From Gemmatimonadota bacterium (lineage in GTDB: Bacteria; Gemmatimonadota; Gemmatimonadetes; Gemmatimonadales; Gemmatimonadaceae), in NCBI GenBank assembly GCA_028287235.1, contig JAQBQB010000010.1, positions 310,001 through 374,000 of the forward strand: a stretch of 64,000 nt of DNA. Reading direction: 5' to 3'. Positions 26,974 to 35,635 of this stretch are shown piece after piece. The notes under the pieces were generated by a model. The model was not told where the DNA came from and searched no databases. It worked only from the letters and a program-made list of their open reading frames with translations. A program made the position numbers and the translations under genes. Position 1 is the first letter of the stretch, and the number at the start of each line of letters is the position of its first letter.

Positions 26974-27249
26974 ATGCCGGACCCGCGAAGCTTCGCCGAC
27001 TCGGAGGGGATGCAGTGGGAAGTGCGCGAGATTCACTCGCAGCTCCTGTCCGAGCAGCTCGGCAGATTGCTGGGGAACGAAGAGCGGCGCCGTGGCGGCT
27101 GGCTGGTGTTCGAGGCGGCCGACGGCGAGAAGCGGCGACTGTCGCCCTTTCCTCCCGACTGGCACACGGTCACGCCCTTCGAGCTCGAGCGGTGGTGCAT
27201 GCGCGCCATACGCGTGCCGCCGGCGCCGGCTCGCCGCAAGGAAGACTGA
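26974..27249 (+). CDS. Small conserved hypothetical protein, 91 aa
   Basis: A 91-residue protein with the pattern WEVREI, then GWLVFEAADGEKRRLSPFPPDW and ELERWCMRAIRVPP. I recall similar short proteins as frequent in Gemmatimonadota genomes; no function is known. The likely start is ATG 26974 because the residues before it are Arg/Pro-rich and overlap the repeat cluster. No ribosome site is obvious. Confidence 0.65.
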   Translation: MPDPRSFADSEGMQWEVREIHSQLLSEQLGRLLGNEERRRGGWLVFEAADGEKRRLSPFPPDWHTVTPFELERWCMRAIRVPPAPARRKED

Positions 27250-27256
27250 GCGCCGG

Positions 27257-27997
27257 CTACCGGTTGAACGGCTGTTCCTGAATCCAGTTGAACCGGCGGC
27301 TCATGAGGAGATACTTCTTCTCGTCGATGCGCTTGAAGGTGGCGACGATCGAATCGCCGGCAACGCGTCCCGACAGCACGAGCTGGCCGTTCGACGCGCG
27401 CGTGTAGCTGAGCTTCATTTTCACCGTCGTGTCGAAGCGGCCGGTGAGGAGCACCGTCTTCGCGGTGGTATCCACCTGCACGCTGTACCGCGTGAGCGAG
27501 TCCGTCATCGAGCGCATGCTCGCGCGATCGAACTGGCTGAACACCACGCGCTTCCAGATCGACGCGTCGGTGATCACGAGCGGCACCGCCTGTCCGTTGC
27601 GGGTCATCGACTGCACGTCGTAGATCCCGAAAAGCGGCGGCTTGGGCGCGTCCGGTCCGCTCGACACGAAGCGTGCGTGGCCTGACGCCACGTTGCCGAA
27701 CACCGCGTACGCCACGAGCAGCGAGCGAAAGACGAGCGACGCCCGATGCATGGCCGGTGTCGCGTACAACGGCTTGATCTCGGCCGGCTCCGTGCGCCGG
27801 TGGCGCACCACGAGATTGAAGATCCGCGGCATGTCCGGCGCCGCGAGGAAGATCGCCATCAGCAGCAGGTTCGCCGAGTAGATCTTCACCGGCACGTCGT
27901 ACGTGAAGTTCAAGATGACGACGTTGCCCAGCACGGCCATGAGCAGCAGCGCGCCCGCCGTGGTCGTGCGGCGGAAGCAGAGGAGAAAGCCGCCCAG
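27257..27997 (-). pseudogene. DoxX-like membrane protein, 5'-truncated
   Basis: About 246 C-terminal residues remain of a membrane protein: two or more hydrophobic segments (TTTAGALLLMAVLGNVVILNF, YSANLLLMAIFLAAPDM, SLVFRSLLVAYAVFG) followed by a soluble beta-rich domain (FGIYDVQSM, IWKRVVFSQFDRASMRSMTDSLTRYSVQVD). The recognisable text begins abruptly at GGFLLCFRRTT near 27,992; the bases upstream on this strand are the antisense of a different gene. The N-terminal half and any natural start are missing. It converges on the small protein at 26974. Either a real deletion or a misassembly removed the 5' end. Confidence 0.6.
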
Positions 27998-29044
27998 CGC
28001 ATCGTCGGCACCTGGGGCGGCGACGGCTACGCGATGATCTTCGACATCACCGACGTCAACAACATCATCAAGACCGATTCGGTGAAGGTCGACGCCCGCA
28101 CGATCAACGACGTGACTGTGTCGCCGGGCGCGAAGTACGCGGTGATCGCCCGCGAGGGCGCCTCGAATCGCGTGAACGGCGTCGTGCTGCTCGACATCTC
28201 CACGCCGGCGCACCCGAAGATCGCGTCGTCGTTCGACCAGAACCTCACCGGCGGCGTGCACAACATGTTCGCCACCGACGACTATCTGTACGCCGTGTCG
28301 GGCGGCCAGAAGTACGTGATCATCGACGTGAAGGACATCAAGAATCCGAAGTACGTCAGCGAGTACGAGCATCCCGGCGCGCGCCTGCACGATCTCTGGG
28401 TGCACGACGGCATCGCCTACTCCGCCCAGGGCGGCGCAGGCACGGTGGTCGTCGACGTCGGCAACGGCAAGTACGGCGGCACGCCGCAGAAGCCGAAGCT
28501 GATCACGGTGTACGCGGTGAACTCCGGCCACGAGATCTATCCGTACTTCCAGAAGTCGACGGGCAAGACGTACCTGTTCATCGGCGACGAAGAGATGAAC
28601 CGCGCCGGCCGCGTGTACGAGGGCACGAACTATCAGCTCAGCGGACCGGGCGGCGTGCCGCCGCGCAACGGCGTGCCGCAGACGTCGGGCGGCTTCACGC
28701 ACATCGTGGACTTCACCGACCCCATGCACCCGATCCCCGTGGGCCAGTATCACATGGAGGACTACGGGTCGCACGACATCATCGTCGAGAACGACATCCT
28801 CTACCAGGCCTACTACGACGGCGGCGTCCGCGTCGTGGACGTGTCGGGTGAGCTGATGGGCAACCTCGCCGACCAGAGCCGCGAGATCGCGGTGTTCAAG
28901 TCGTTCGATCCCACCGGCTACACCGCGAACGCGCCGTTCGTGATGAACGCGATGCCGTGGAAGAAGGACTTCGTGCTGTTCACGGACTTCAACAGTGGCC
29001 TGTGGGCCGCGAAGCTGGAGCCGAAGACGCCCGTCGTGCCGTAG
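27998..29044 (+). pseudogene. LVIVD-repeat (choice-of-anchor-like) protein, 5'-truncated
   Basis: About 348 C-terminal residues of a beta-propeller protein remain. Repeats built on MIFDITDVNNI, VVLLDISTPAHPKIAS, YVIIDVKDIKNPKYVSEY, IVDFTDPMHPIPVGQY and VRVVDVSGELMG are clear LVIVD blades of an exported protein. The text begins inside a blade (RIVGTWGGDGYAM) with no signal peptide and no start codon of its own; the same frame upstream is merely the antisense of the DoxX-like fragment. Full proteins of this type are usually about 100 residues longer. It abuts head-to-head with the fragment on the other strand. Confidence 0.65.
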
Positions 29045-29159
29045 TGCTTGCTCCGGCACGGCGGCGCTGATCGAGCGTTGCTTTGGCCGGCATTTGCACG
29101 AGGATCAAGTTCGAACCACTCTTGTCGCATCGCCATCCCGCGCGCGACATCGACGACCG

Positions 29160-30707
29160 TTAGGGCTTCTTTCCGGTGAGCAGTTGCGCGGCAATCTTCT
29201 CCGCCATCCCCTTCGCGTCGGCCGTGTCGTCGTTCGTGAGGATGATGATCGCCGCATGCTTGTCGGGAAAGCGGACGAACGCACTGCGCTTTCCGCCCGC
29301 CGCGCCGTACGCGCTCAGCCGGTTGGCGTTGCGGTAGGTGTCCACCTGCCAGCCCTTCGTGTAATCGATCGCCGTGTCGCGGTTGAACGTGCGGGGGCTC
29401 TGCAGACCGAGCTCGAGGCGATAGAGCTCGTCGACGTCGGACAGCACCTGGCCGTCGGGTGTCGCGGACGTCTTGTGCATGCCGATGGGCGTCGAGACGC
29501 GCCGGGTGATGCAGTTCTGGAACGGCGTGCTCGGCGGCGCCGTGCCGCGACCGCGACCGGCGCCGCGCGCCGCCGGCGCGCTGTCGTTCGCCGGCGCGGC
29601 GGCCGCACCGCCGCGTGCCGGTGCGTCCGGAATCTGCGCGCACAGCGCGTTGAAGACGTCGGTGATGCCGCCCACGTTGAACTGCGGCACCGTGGTCGTG
29701 GGCATGTACTTCGGCTGGTCGGCAATCCCGAACGACTGGTCGATGAACACCTTGCCGTCCTGGGCGACGAGCACCGTGGCGCCGCCGGCCGACGGATCTG
29801 AGTATTTCTTAAAGAGAGAACTGATAAGCTGCGCGGTGACCGGCGAGTCGTCGGCGGCGCGGTGCGTCACGCGGCGGGTCGCCAGGTTGTAGACGTCGCC
29901 CGGATGCAGCGTCAGGAAGGGCTTGCCGCCGTCGGTGGCGTCCTTGCCGCCGTACACGAACGCCTTGTTGCGCCCCACGATCCGCGCGGTGTCGCCGTTC
30001 ACCACCCACGCGGTGCCCTCGTCCTCGGAGATCGCCAACAGATCGGGATACTTCGGCATGATCGAGTCGGCGAGGTCGGCCAGCCGCTCGCGCGCGACGA
30101 CGTGCTGGTCGATGCCCACGCCTTTCAGATAGGCAAACCCCTTTTCATAGCCGGGGGAGTCCATGATGAAATTGTTATTCGACGGCGCGCCGCGCACCAA
30201 GAAGTCGCCGATGATCGAGGCGCCCGCCGACGAGCCGGCGATCACCCCACCGCGCGCCAGCACGTTGCGGAACTCCGTCTCGCTCTTCGTCCCGGCGTAC
30301 GAGTCGACGAGATGAAACTGTCGTCCGCCCTCGAACCAGATGCCGCCGGCCTTCTTCAGGATCGCCACGAACGAATCCGAGTCGGCGAGCTTCCGGTCGT
30401 TGGTGTGGTAGACGTAGATGTTCTTCGCGCCGGCGTTCTTCCAGCCGCGCGTGCCCGGCGCATCCTGCGCATAGACGGTGTCGCCGCCCGCGGTCGGCAC
30501 GTCGATGATCAGCGCATCCGGCCCGCCGGCCGCCTCGATGAACTTGGCGTAGAGGTCGGGGCCCATCGAGCCGCCGCCCACCACGATGACCGTGCCGTGC
30601 GCCGGTCCCACCTTGGGCGTCTGGGCAACCAACGCGGGAGACGCAACGAACAGCGCCACGGCGGGCGCAATGAGCAGCGCGCCGAGCGCGCGAACGACGA
30701 CAGACAT
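29160..30707 (-). CDS. Cyanophycinase-like S51 peptidase fused to inactive beta-lactamase-like domain
   Basis: A 515-residue exported protein (signal peptide ending LVAQ, about residue 29). Residues about 35-300 are an S51 cyanophycinase-type domain: GTVIVVGGGSMGP, GGIWFEGGRQFHLVD, nucleophile Ser160 in GGVIAGSSAGASI, and GIDQHVVARERLADL. Residues about 310-515 look like a class C serine hydrolase (VLVAQDGKVFIDQSFGIAD; C-terminal FPDKHAAIIILTN), but the SxxK position reads GGITD, so Ser and Lys are absent, and an Ala/Pro/Gly-rich insert follows. The second half is probably a binding or structural domain. The family cleaves after Asp or Arg-Asp polymers or small peptides; substrate unknown. 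Confidence 0.85.
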   Translation of the reverse strand: MSVVVRALGALLIAPAVALFVASPALVAQTPKVGPAHGTVIVVGGGSMGPDLYAKFIEAAGGPDALIIDVPTAGGDTVYAQDAPGTRGWKNAGAKNIYVYHTNDRKLADSDSFVAILKKAGGIWFEGGRQFHLVDSYAGTKSETEFRNVLARGGVIAGSSAGASIIGDFLVRGAPSNNNFIMDSPGYEKGFAYLKGVGIDQHVVARERLADLADSIMPKYPDLLAISEDEGTAWVVNGDTARIVGRNKAFVYGGKDATDGGKPFLTLHPGDVYNLATRRVTHRAADDSPVTAQLISSLFKKYSDPSAGGATVLVAQDGKVFIDQSFGIADQPKYMPTTTVPQFNVGGITDVFNALCAQIPDAPARGGAAAAPANDSAPAARGAGRGRGTAPPSTPFQNCITRRVSTPIGMHKTSATPDGQVLSDVDELYRLELGLQSPRTFNRDTAIDYTKGWQVDTYRNANRLSAYGAAGGKRSAFVRFPDKHAAIIILTNDDTADAKGMAEKIAAQLLTGKKP

Positions 30708-30745
30708 GAAGACCTCGACCGGGAAGTGGACCGGCCAAGAAGCTA

Positions 30746-32260
30746 TCAGCCGGAGCGCGGAAGGGCGAGCGTGAAGGTCGATCCGTACCCGATAAAACTT
30801 TCCACCGTGAGGTCGCCCCCCATGGCACGCGCCAGGGCGCGGCTGATCGCCAGCCCCAAACCGATGCCGTCTCTCGTGCGCGTATAGTTGTTGTCCACCT
30901 GGACGAACGGATCGAAGATCGCGTCGACCTTCTCCGGCGGAATCCCGATGCCCGTGTCGCGCACGCCGATGAGCACCTTCGCGCCGCGGCACTCGCATTC
31001 GACCATGATCCGGCCGCCCGGATCGGTGAACTTGGTGGCGTTCGTCAACAGGTTGAGGATCACCTGCTGCAGCTTCTCCTGGTCCGCCCGCACGAGGATC
31101 GACGGGTCGCAGCCCGCGAACGAATAGTGCAGCCCCTTCGACGAGAGCTGCGGCAGCACCAGCGCCTCCGCGCCGCGCAGCGCTTCGCCCACCGGCACGT
31201 CGGCGAGCTCGTACCGCAGTGTGCCCGACTCGACCCGCGCGTAGTTCAGCACCTGGTTGATCAACCCGAGCAGATGGCGCTGGCTGCGCTGAATGCGTTC
31301 GAGCGCCTCCCGCTGGTCGTTCGTCACCGGGCCCTGGATGCCCATGTCGAGCAGCTCGGCGTATCCGCCGATGGCGTTGAGCGGCGTGCGGAGCTCGTGG
31401 CTCATCACCGCGAGAAACTGTCCCTTCGCACGATTCGCCTGTTCCGCGAGCAACCGGGCCTTCTCCGCGTCGGCGGGCGCCGCACGCTCGAGCTCGAGCA
31501 ACCCGTCGCGATTCTCGAGCGCGACGCGAAGCTCCTCTTCACGCGCCCGCAATGCGTCGACGGTGCGCAGCAGCTCGGCCTGCAATCCTTCCCGGCGCGC
31601 CACCTCCGTGGACAGCGACTTGGCGCGCTGCTGCAGCAGCGTGATCTCGACGAGCCGCGCGCCCTCGTCCTGCTCGGCGAACCCCTCCGTCGGGAGGACG
31701 CGCGAGTGCGTTCCACAGATCGCCTGAAAGTCCTCCGAATGCGCGGCGTCGGTGAAATTCCCCATCGCGTACGCGCAGAGCAGCGAAAACTCGTAGTCCG
31801 CGCTCAGCTCGTTCCAGAGACTCTCGAGCCGGATCGCGCCCGCCGGATTGTCGTCCTTCCAGAGCAGATCGACCATCTCGCCGTACGCGAGGATCGCCCC
31901 GCCCGCGGCGAGCGCGCGGCTGCGCTCCACCACGGGAGCGATCGTCGCGCGGAATTTTTCCGCGTCGGGAATGCCGTCGACCATGAATTGGTCGAGCGTC
32001 GCGCGGGCGTCGAGCGCCGTGAGCTGCCCCACCATGCGCGCGCGGTCCACCTTGATCCCGCGGGCTTTCAACGCCTTCGCGAACGCGCGCCGATGCGCCT
32101 CCGTGGCAATGACCACCGCGGCCTGGCCGGCGGTGAGCCCCTGGGCGAGAAAATCGAGTCGCCGCGATCGTCTCGATCGTCTCGCGCCACGCCGGATGTG
32201 TTGATCGCTGTCATGTCCTTTTTTCCATAAGGGCGCGCTGGCCGCATGCCCCCTGTGCAA
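30746..32260 (-). CDS. MEDS-domain sensor histidine kinase (N-terminus uncertain)
   Basis: A kinase of up to 504 residues. From residue about 36 it reads FLAQGLTAGQAAVVIATEAHRRAF, then LAYGEMVDLLWKDDN, ESLWNEL and LLCAYAMGNF: a MEDS domain, a RecA-derived sensory module. A coiled coil follows, then HisKA with His288 (SHELRTPLNAIGGYAELLDMG) and ATPase (NLLTNATKF, DTGIGIP, DGIGLGLAIS). The usual first MEDS strand (HxCxFY) is absent. In this frame the only start is TTG 32260; the well-placed ATG 32214, right behind AAGGAC, is one frame off, and a 9-base duplication lies between. A frameshift at the 5' end is likely. Confidence 0.82.
   Translation of the reverse strand: MHRGHAASAPLWKKGHDSDQHIRRGARRSRRSRRLDFLAQGLTAGQAAVVIATEAHRRAFAKALKARGIKVDRARMVGQLTALDARATLDQFMVDGIPDAEKFRATIAPVVERSRALAAGGAILAYGEMVDLLWKDDNPAGAIRLESLWNELSADYEFSLLCAYAMGNFTDAAHSEDFQAICGTHSRVLPTEGFAEQDEGARLVEITLLQQRAKSLSTEVARREGLQAELLRTVDALRAREEELRVALENRDGLLELERAAPADAEKARLLAEQANRAKGQFLAVMSHELRTPLNAIGGYAELLDMGIQGPVTNDQREALERIQRSQRHLLGLINQVLNYARVESGTLRYELADVPVGEALRGAEALVLPQLSSKGLHYSFAGCDPSILVRADQEKLQQVILNLLTNATKFTDPGGRIMVECECRGAKVLIGVRDTGIGIPPEKVDAIFDPFVQVDNNYTRTRDGIGLGLAISRALARAMGGDLTVESFIGYGSTFTLALPRSG
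32166..32183. repeat. 9-bp tandem duplication at MEDS kinase 5' end
   Basis: GATCGTCTC occurs twice in direct succession (32166-32174, 32175-32183) within the N-terminal coding part of the MEDS kinase gene, exactly where the expected protein sequence is lost. It encodes an Arg/Ser repeat in the annotated frame and Asp/Arg in the frame of ATG 32214. Confidence 0.8.
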
Positions 32261-32313
32261 TTAAATGGCCGCGCGTTCGTGCGCGCGGCGTTCATGGCCG
32301 AGGCCGCCGTTAC

Positions 32314-32333
32314 GTTGGAACGGTTCTTCCAAC
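32314..32333. promoter_or_regulatory. Candidate operator upstream of chemosensory cluster
   Basis: A perfect 7-base inverted repeat, GTTGGAA and TTCCAAC, around CGGTTC, lies 53 bases before the first gene of the chemosensory cluster and 53 bases from the divergent MEDS kinase start. It is well placed to serve as a regulator site for both. No specific regulator is recognised. Confidence 0.45.
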
Positions 32334-32386
32334 ATTATCGGTCCAGCTCGTTTCTTTCCGCCGGCCCACCTTCCGGAGTACGACCC

Positions 32387-33142
32387 GTGCCCATCGATCT
32401 CACCAGATTCGGACTCGGCGAGATGCTGCGCTGCTGCCTGGAGATCCGCCGCGTGGCCCGTAACGAGCCGACGATGGAAGCGACGGCACGCCGCGTCTGC
32501 GGCTTCTTTTACGATGAGCTGACCACCCCGGAAGGAGCCCGCGCCTGCGCGCTCGTCCGCTGCTACAAGACGCACGCCTACGGACACCTGCCCGACGATC
32601 TCCGCCGGTTCGCCAAGCGCGCGCTTCGGTCGAACGAGGCGGAGGTCGAGCTCACCGATTCCATGCGCTGCCTCACCCTGCTCGCAACCGTCGGTGACGA
32701 CCCGAGTTGGAACGAGCGCCATCTGTCCAAGGGGCACCAGGCCGTTCCTCTTCCCAGCCCGCAGATCGTGCAGCGTGCGCCGATGATCGCGCAGCTCATT
32801 CACGAATTCGGACTCGCCCTGAGCGACGTGGTGCAACCCTCCCCCGACGTCATGCGCAAGCTCGAGGGCAAGACGTACGGCGTGTTTCACGTCGCGGAGG
32901 CGAGCGGAAGTCCCTACATCCCGGCGCAGGCCCAATTCGTCGAGCGCCACGCCATTCGGTCCGTGCTCGGCTTCGGCGGCTCGCTCGCGGGCGGCGATCT
33001 CTTCGCCGTCATCCTCTTTACACGCACGCTCATCTCGAACGACATCGCCGACCGCTTTCGTACGGTCGCGCTCGACGTAAAGGGGTGCCTCGTACCATTT
33101 GCCGAGGATGAAGTGTTCGAGCCAGGGCCCACCGCGCGCTAG
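32387..33142 (+). CDS. Unknown sensory module protein, first gene of chemosensory cluster
   Basis: A 251-residue soluble protein. Family text seen: PIDLTRFGLGEMLRCC, ARRVCGFFYDEL, ACALVRCYKTHAYGHL, MRCLTLLATVGDDPSWNERHLSKGHQAVPLPS, VFHVAEASGSPYIPAQAQFVERHAIRSVLGFGG and GDLFAVILFTRTLI. From memory this region occurs fused in front of PAS or GAF domains in histidine kinases, so it is probably a GAF-like input domain; the ligand is unknown. The GTG at 32387 has GGAG nine bases ahead. It is followed by cheY at 33228 on the same strand, and a candidate operator lies upstream. Confidence 0.8.
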   Translation: MPIDLTRFGLGEMLRCCLEIRRVARNEPTMEATARRVCGFFYDELTTPEGARACALVRCYKTHAYGHLPDDLRRFAKRALRSNEAEVELTDSMRCLTLLATVGDDPSWNERHLSKGHQAVPLPSPQIVQRAPMIAQLIHEFGLALSDVVQPSPDVMRKLEGKTYGVFHVAEASGSPYIPAQAQFVERHAIRSVLGFGGSLAGGDLFAVILFTRTLISNDIADRFRTVALDVKGCLVPFAEDEVFEPGPTAR

Positions 33143-33227
33143 ATGACGCAGCCCCTCCCGATTCTCTATCCGGCACCGTTCGCGCCGGATAGATTGCGCC
33201 TTGAATGACTCGCCATCCGTGCCGCCG

Positions 33228-33605
33228 ATGAAAAAGGTACTCGTCGTTGATGACTCCGCTACGATGCGGCGAATGATCATCGCGTCGCTGACCACGATCG
33301 GCGAGGTGAGCTTCGATCAGGCCGTGAGCGGCCTCGAAGCGATCGAGCGTGTCACGCTCGCGCCGGTCGATCTCGTCATGCTCGACCTCAACATGCCCGA
33401 CGTACACGGGCTCGAGGTGCTCCGCTTCATCCGCGGCCACGGCGCGCTGCGCGACCTCCCGGTCGTCGTGCTCACGACCCGCGGCGACGACGACAGCCGC
33501 GCCGCGGCGCTGCGCGAAGGCGCCACGCTGTACCTGACGAAGCCGTTCGCTCCGGCCTCCGTCGTGGCGCAAGTTCGGCCGCTGCTCGCGGCAACACGAA
33601 CGTGA
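33228..33605 (+). CDS. CheY-like response regulator
   Basis: A 125-residue stand-alone receiver. Acidic pair in VLVVDDSATMR, phospho-acceptor Asp53 in VMLDLNMPD, Thr in VVLTTRGDDD and Lys in YLTKPF are all present; no output domain. ATG 33228 gives the ordinary start; TTG 33201 and GTG 33219 are alternatives. Its stop overlaps the GTG start of cheA by four bases (GTGA), so the two are co-translated and it is a likely phospho-acceptor of CheA. Confidence 0.93.
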   Translation: MKKVLVVDDSATMRRMIIASLTTIGEVSFDQAVSGLEAIERVTLAPVDLVMLDLNMPDVHGLEVLRFIRGHGALRDLPVVVLTTRGDDDSRAAALREGATLYLTKPFAPASVVAQVRPLLAATRT

Positions 33606-35635
33606 GCGCCGACGGCGGCGGCGGCGGAAGCCAGTTCTTCGAGGAGTTCATCGACGACTACTTCTCCGAGTGCGACGAGCATCTGGCCACGGTCCGACGA
33701 ATTCTCCTCGCGCTCGAGACCGCGGCCGGCGAGCCGCCCGACGCCACCCGGTTGCAGGAGCTGTCGCGCGCGCTGCACACGCTCAAAGGTCTCTCCGGCA
33801 TGGTGGGGCTCTCCTCCGCGGAAGAGGTCGCGCACGCGATGGAGGACGCCGTCCGCGCACTCCAGGGCGAGACGAGCGCGCCGGCCGAGCTGCTCGAGGC
33901 ACTGTTCAGCGGCGAATCGCTGCTCGAAGCCTGCGTCACCTCGCGCCGCGACGGAACTGCTCCGCCGTCGCCGGGCCCGTACGTCGATCGCGTGCGCGAC
34001 GTGCTCCGTCTCCTCGAGGAGGAATCGACCGAAGCGAGCATGCAAGCCCGTGAATCGGTCGGCCTGCAAGCGGTGGGAACGAGCTCGCACAGCTTCGAGT
34101 TCGTGCCCTCCGCCGAGCTCGCGGCGCGCGGCGTCGGCGTCGAGATGATTCGGCAGCGCCTGCTCTCCCTTGGCGAGATCACCTCCACCATTCCGCGCGT
34201 ACGGCAGACGGGCGGGGTCGTGTTCGAGTTCACCGTCTCGGTCCGCGACGGTGTGGCGCCGATCGACGCTTGGCGTGCCGATGGACTGTCGTGGGAGCCG
34301 TGGCTCCCCGAATCGGCCGGGCCCGTCGGCATGGTCGTTCACGCCTCGCGACCGGCGTCGGCGCCGATCGCCGCCACGGCCTCCAACGTCGTGCGCGTCG
34401 ATCTCGCGCGCCTCGATGACCTCATGCGCATGGTCGGCGAGCTCGTCGTGAGCCGTGCGCGGCTCGGCGAATCGGTGACACGCGCGAGCGGCGGCATGAC
34501 GCCGAACGCCTGGGAAGACTTGAACGAGGCGAACGAGACGATCGAGCGGCAGCTGCGCGCGATTCGCGAAGGAGTGATGCGGATTCGCCTCGTGCCCATC
34601 GGCGAGGTGTTCGAGCGCATGCGCTTCGCGATGCGCGACATCGCGCGCGAAACGGGAAAGGCCATCCATCTCGAGTTCTCGGGACAGGATACCGAGATCG
34701 ACAAGCTCGTCGTCGATCGCATGCTCGAGCCGCTGCTCCACCTCGTTCGCAACTCGGCGAGCCACGGCATCGAATCGCGCGCCGACCGCATCGCCGCCGG
34801 CAAGCCGGGCGAAGGCACCATCTCGCTGCGCGCTCGTGCCGCCGGTGACCGCATCGTGCTCGAGGTCGAAGACGACGGCGCGGGAATCGACGTGCACCGC
34901 GTCGGCCGCCGCGCACGCGAGATGGGCCTCGTCACCACCGCCGAGGCACTCGCTCCCGACGCGCTCCTCGACGTGATCTGCTCGCCCGGCTTCTCCACGC
35001 GCGAGACGGCCGACATGGCGAGCGGCCGCGGCGTCGGCATGACGGTCGTGCGCACCACGATCCGCAGTCTGGGCGGCGAGCTGTTCGTCGACTCCGTCCT
35101 CGGACACGGCACGCGCTTCACGATCGAGCTGCCGCTCACGCTCATGATCACCGACGCGCTGATTCTCGAGATCGGCGATCAGGCCATGGCGATTCCGCAG
35201 ATTGTCCTGCGCGAGATTTTGCCGCTCGACCCCGCGGCCGTCACGCGCTTCGAGAACAACGAGGTGCTCACCTATCGCGGACGCGTGGTGCCGCTCGTGA
35301 ACCTCGGCGCGCTCTTCAACTTTCCGTCGCGGCCCGGCGTGGCGCGGCACGTGTTGATCGTCGGCAGCGACCTGCATCTCGCGGGGCTGGTCGTCGATCG
35401 CGTCCTCGGGCTGCGCGAGATCGTCGTCCACCCGGTGGCCGACCCGCTCATCGCCGTACCCGGCGTGGCCGGCGCCACGGAGTTGGCCGACGGCCGCGTC
35501 AGCCTCATCCTCGATGCGGCGGCGCTCGTGCGCGGCACGCGCGATCGCGGCGCGCGCGCTGCCCTGCGCACCTTGCAGCCGGGCGCGCCGAACGTCGCGG
35601 GCGCGCTGACCACACCGGAGCACTTATGGGCGTAA
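33602..35635 (+). CDS. cheA: Chemotaxis histidine kinase CheA
   Basis: A 677-residue CheA. P1 HPt domain at about 10-130 with His59 in LSRALHTLKGLSGM; a P2-like region (about 165-220, IRQRLLSLGEIT); P3 dimerisation (VRVDLARLDDLMRMVGELVVSRARL); P4 ATPase (HLVRNSASHGIESRADR, EDDGAGID, GRGVGMTVVRTTIRSLGG); P5 CheW-like C-terminus (LILEIGDQAMAIPQIVL, YRGRVVPLVNLG). It autophosphorylates on His59 and passes phosphate to the receivers CheY and CheB. It overlaps cheY (4 bases) and cheW (10 bases) and is the core of the cluster. Confidence 0.96.
   Translation: MSADGGGGGSQFFEEFIDDYFSECDEHLATVRRILLALETAAGEPPDATRLQELSRALHTLKGLSGMVGLSSAEEVAHAMEDAVRALQGETSAPAELLEALFSGESLLEACVTSRRDGTAPPSPGPYVDRVRDVLRLLEEESTEASMQARESVGLQAVGTSSHSFEFVPSAELAARGVGVEMIRQRLLSLGEITSTIPRVRQTGGVVFEFTVSVRDGVAPIDAWRADGLSWEPWLPESAGPVGMVVHASRPASAPIAATASNVVRVDLARLDDLMRMVGELVVSRARLGESVTRASGGMTPNAWEDLNEANETIERQLRAIREGVMRIRLVPIGEVFERMRFAMRDIARETGKAIHLEFSGQDTEIDKLVVDRMLEPLLHLVRNSASHGIESRADRIAAGKPGEGTISLRARAAGDRIVLEVEDDGAGIDVHRVGRRAREMGLVTTAEALAPDALLDVICSPGFSTRETADMASGRGVGMTVVRTTIRSLGGELFVDSVLGHGTRFTIELPLTLMITDALILEIGDQAMAIPQIVLREILPLDPAAVTRFENNEVLTYRGRVVPLVNLGALFNFPSRPGVARHVLIVGSDLHLAGLVVDRVLGLREIVVHPVADPLIAVPGVAGATELADGRVSLILDAAALVRGTRDRGARAALRTLQPGAPNVAGALTTPEHLWA

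Noticed and set aside
27257-29059. Single 600-codon minus-strand gene
   Set aside because: Its first 350 codons are antisense to clear LVIVD repeats; only the C-terminal 246 codons are protein-like, so it is treated as a truncated gene.
33317-35623. 768-codon open frame antisense to cheA
   Set aside because: High-GC shadow frame; cheA has full domain support on the other strand.
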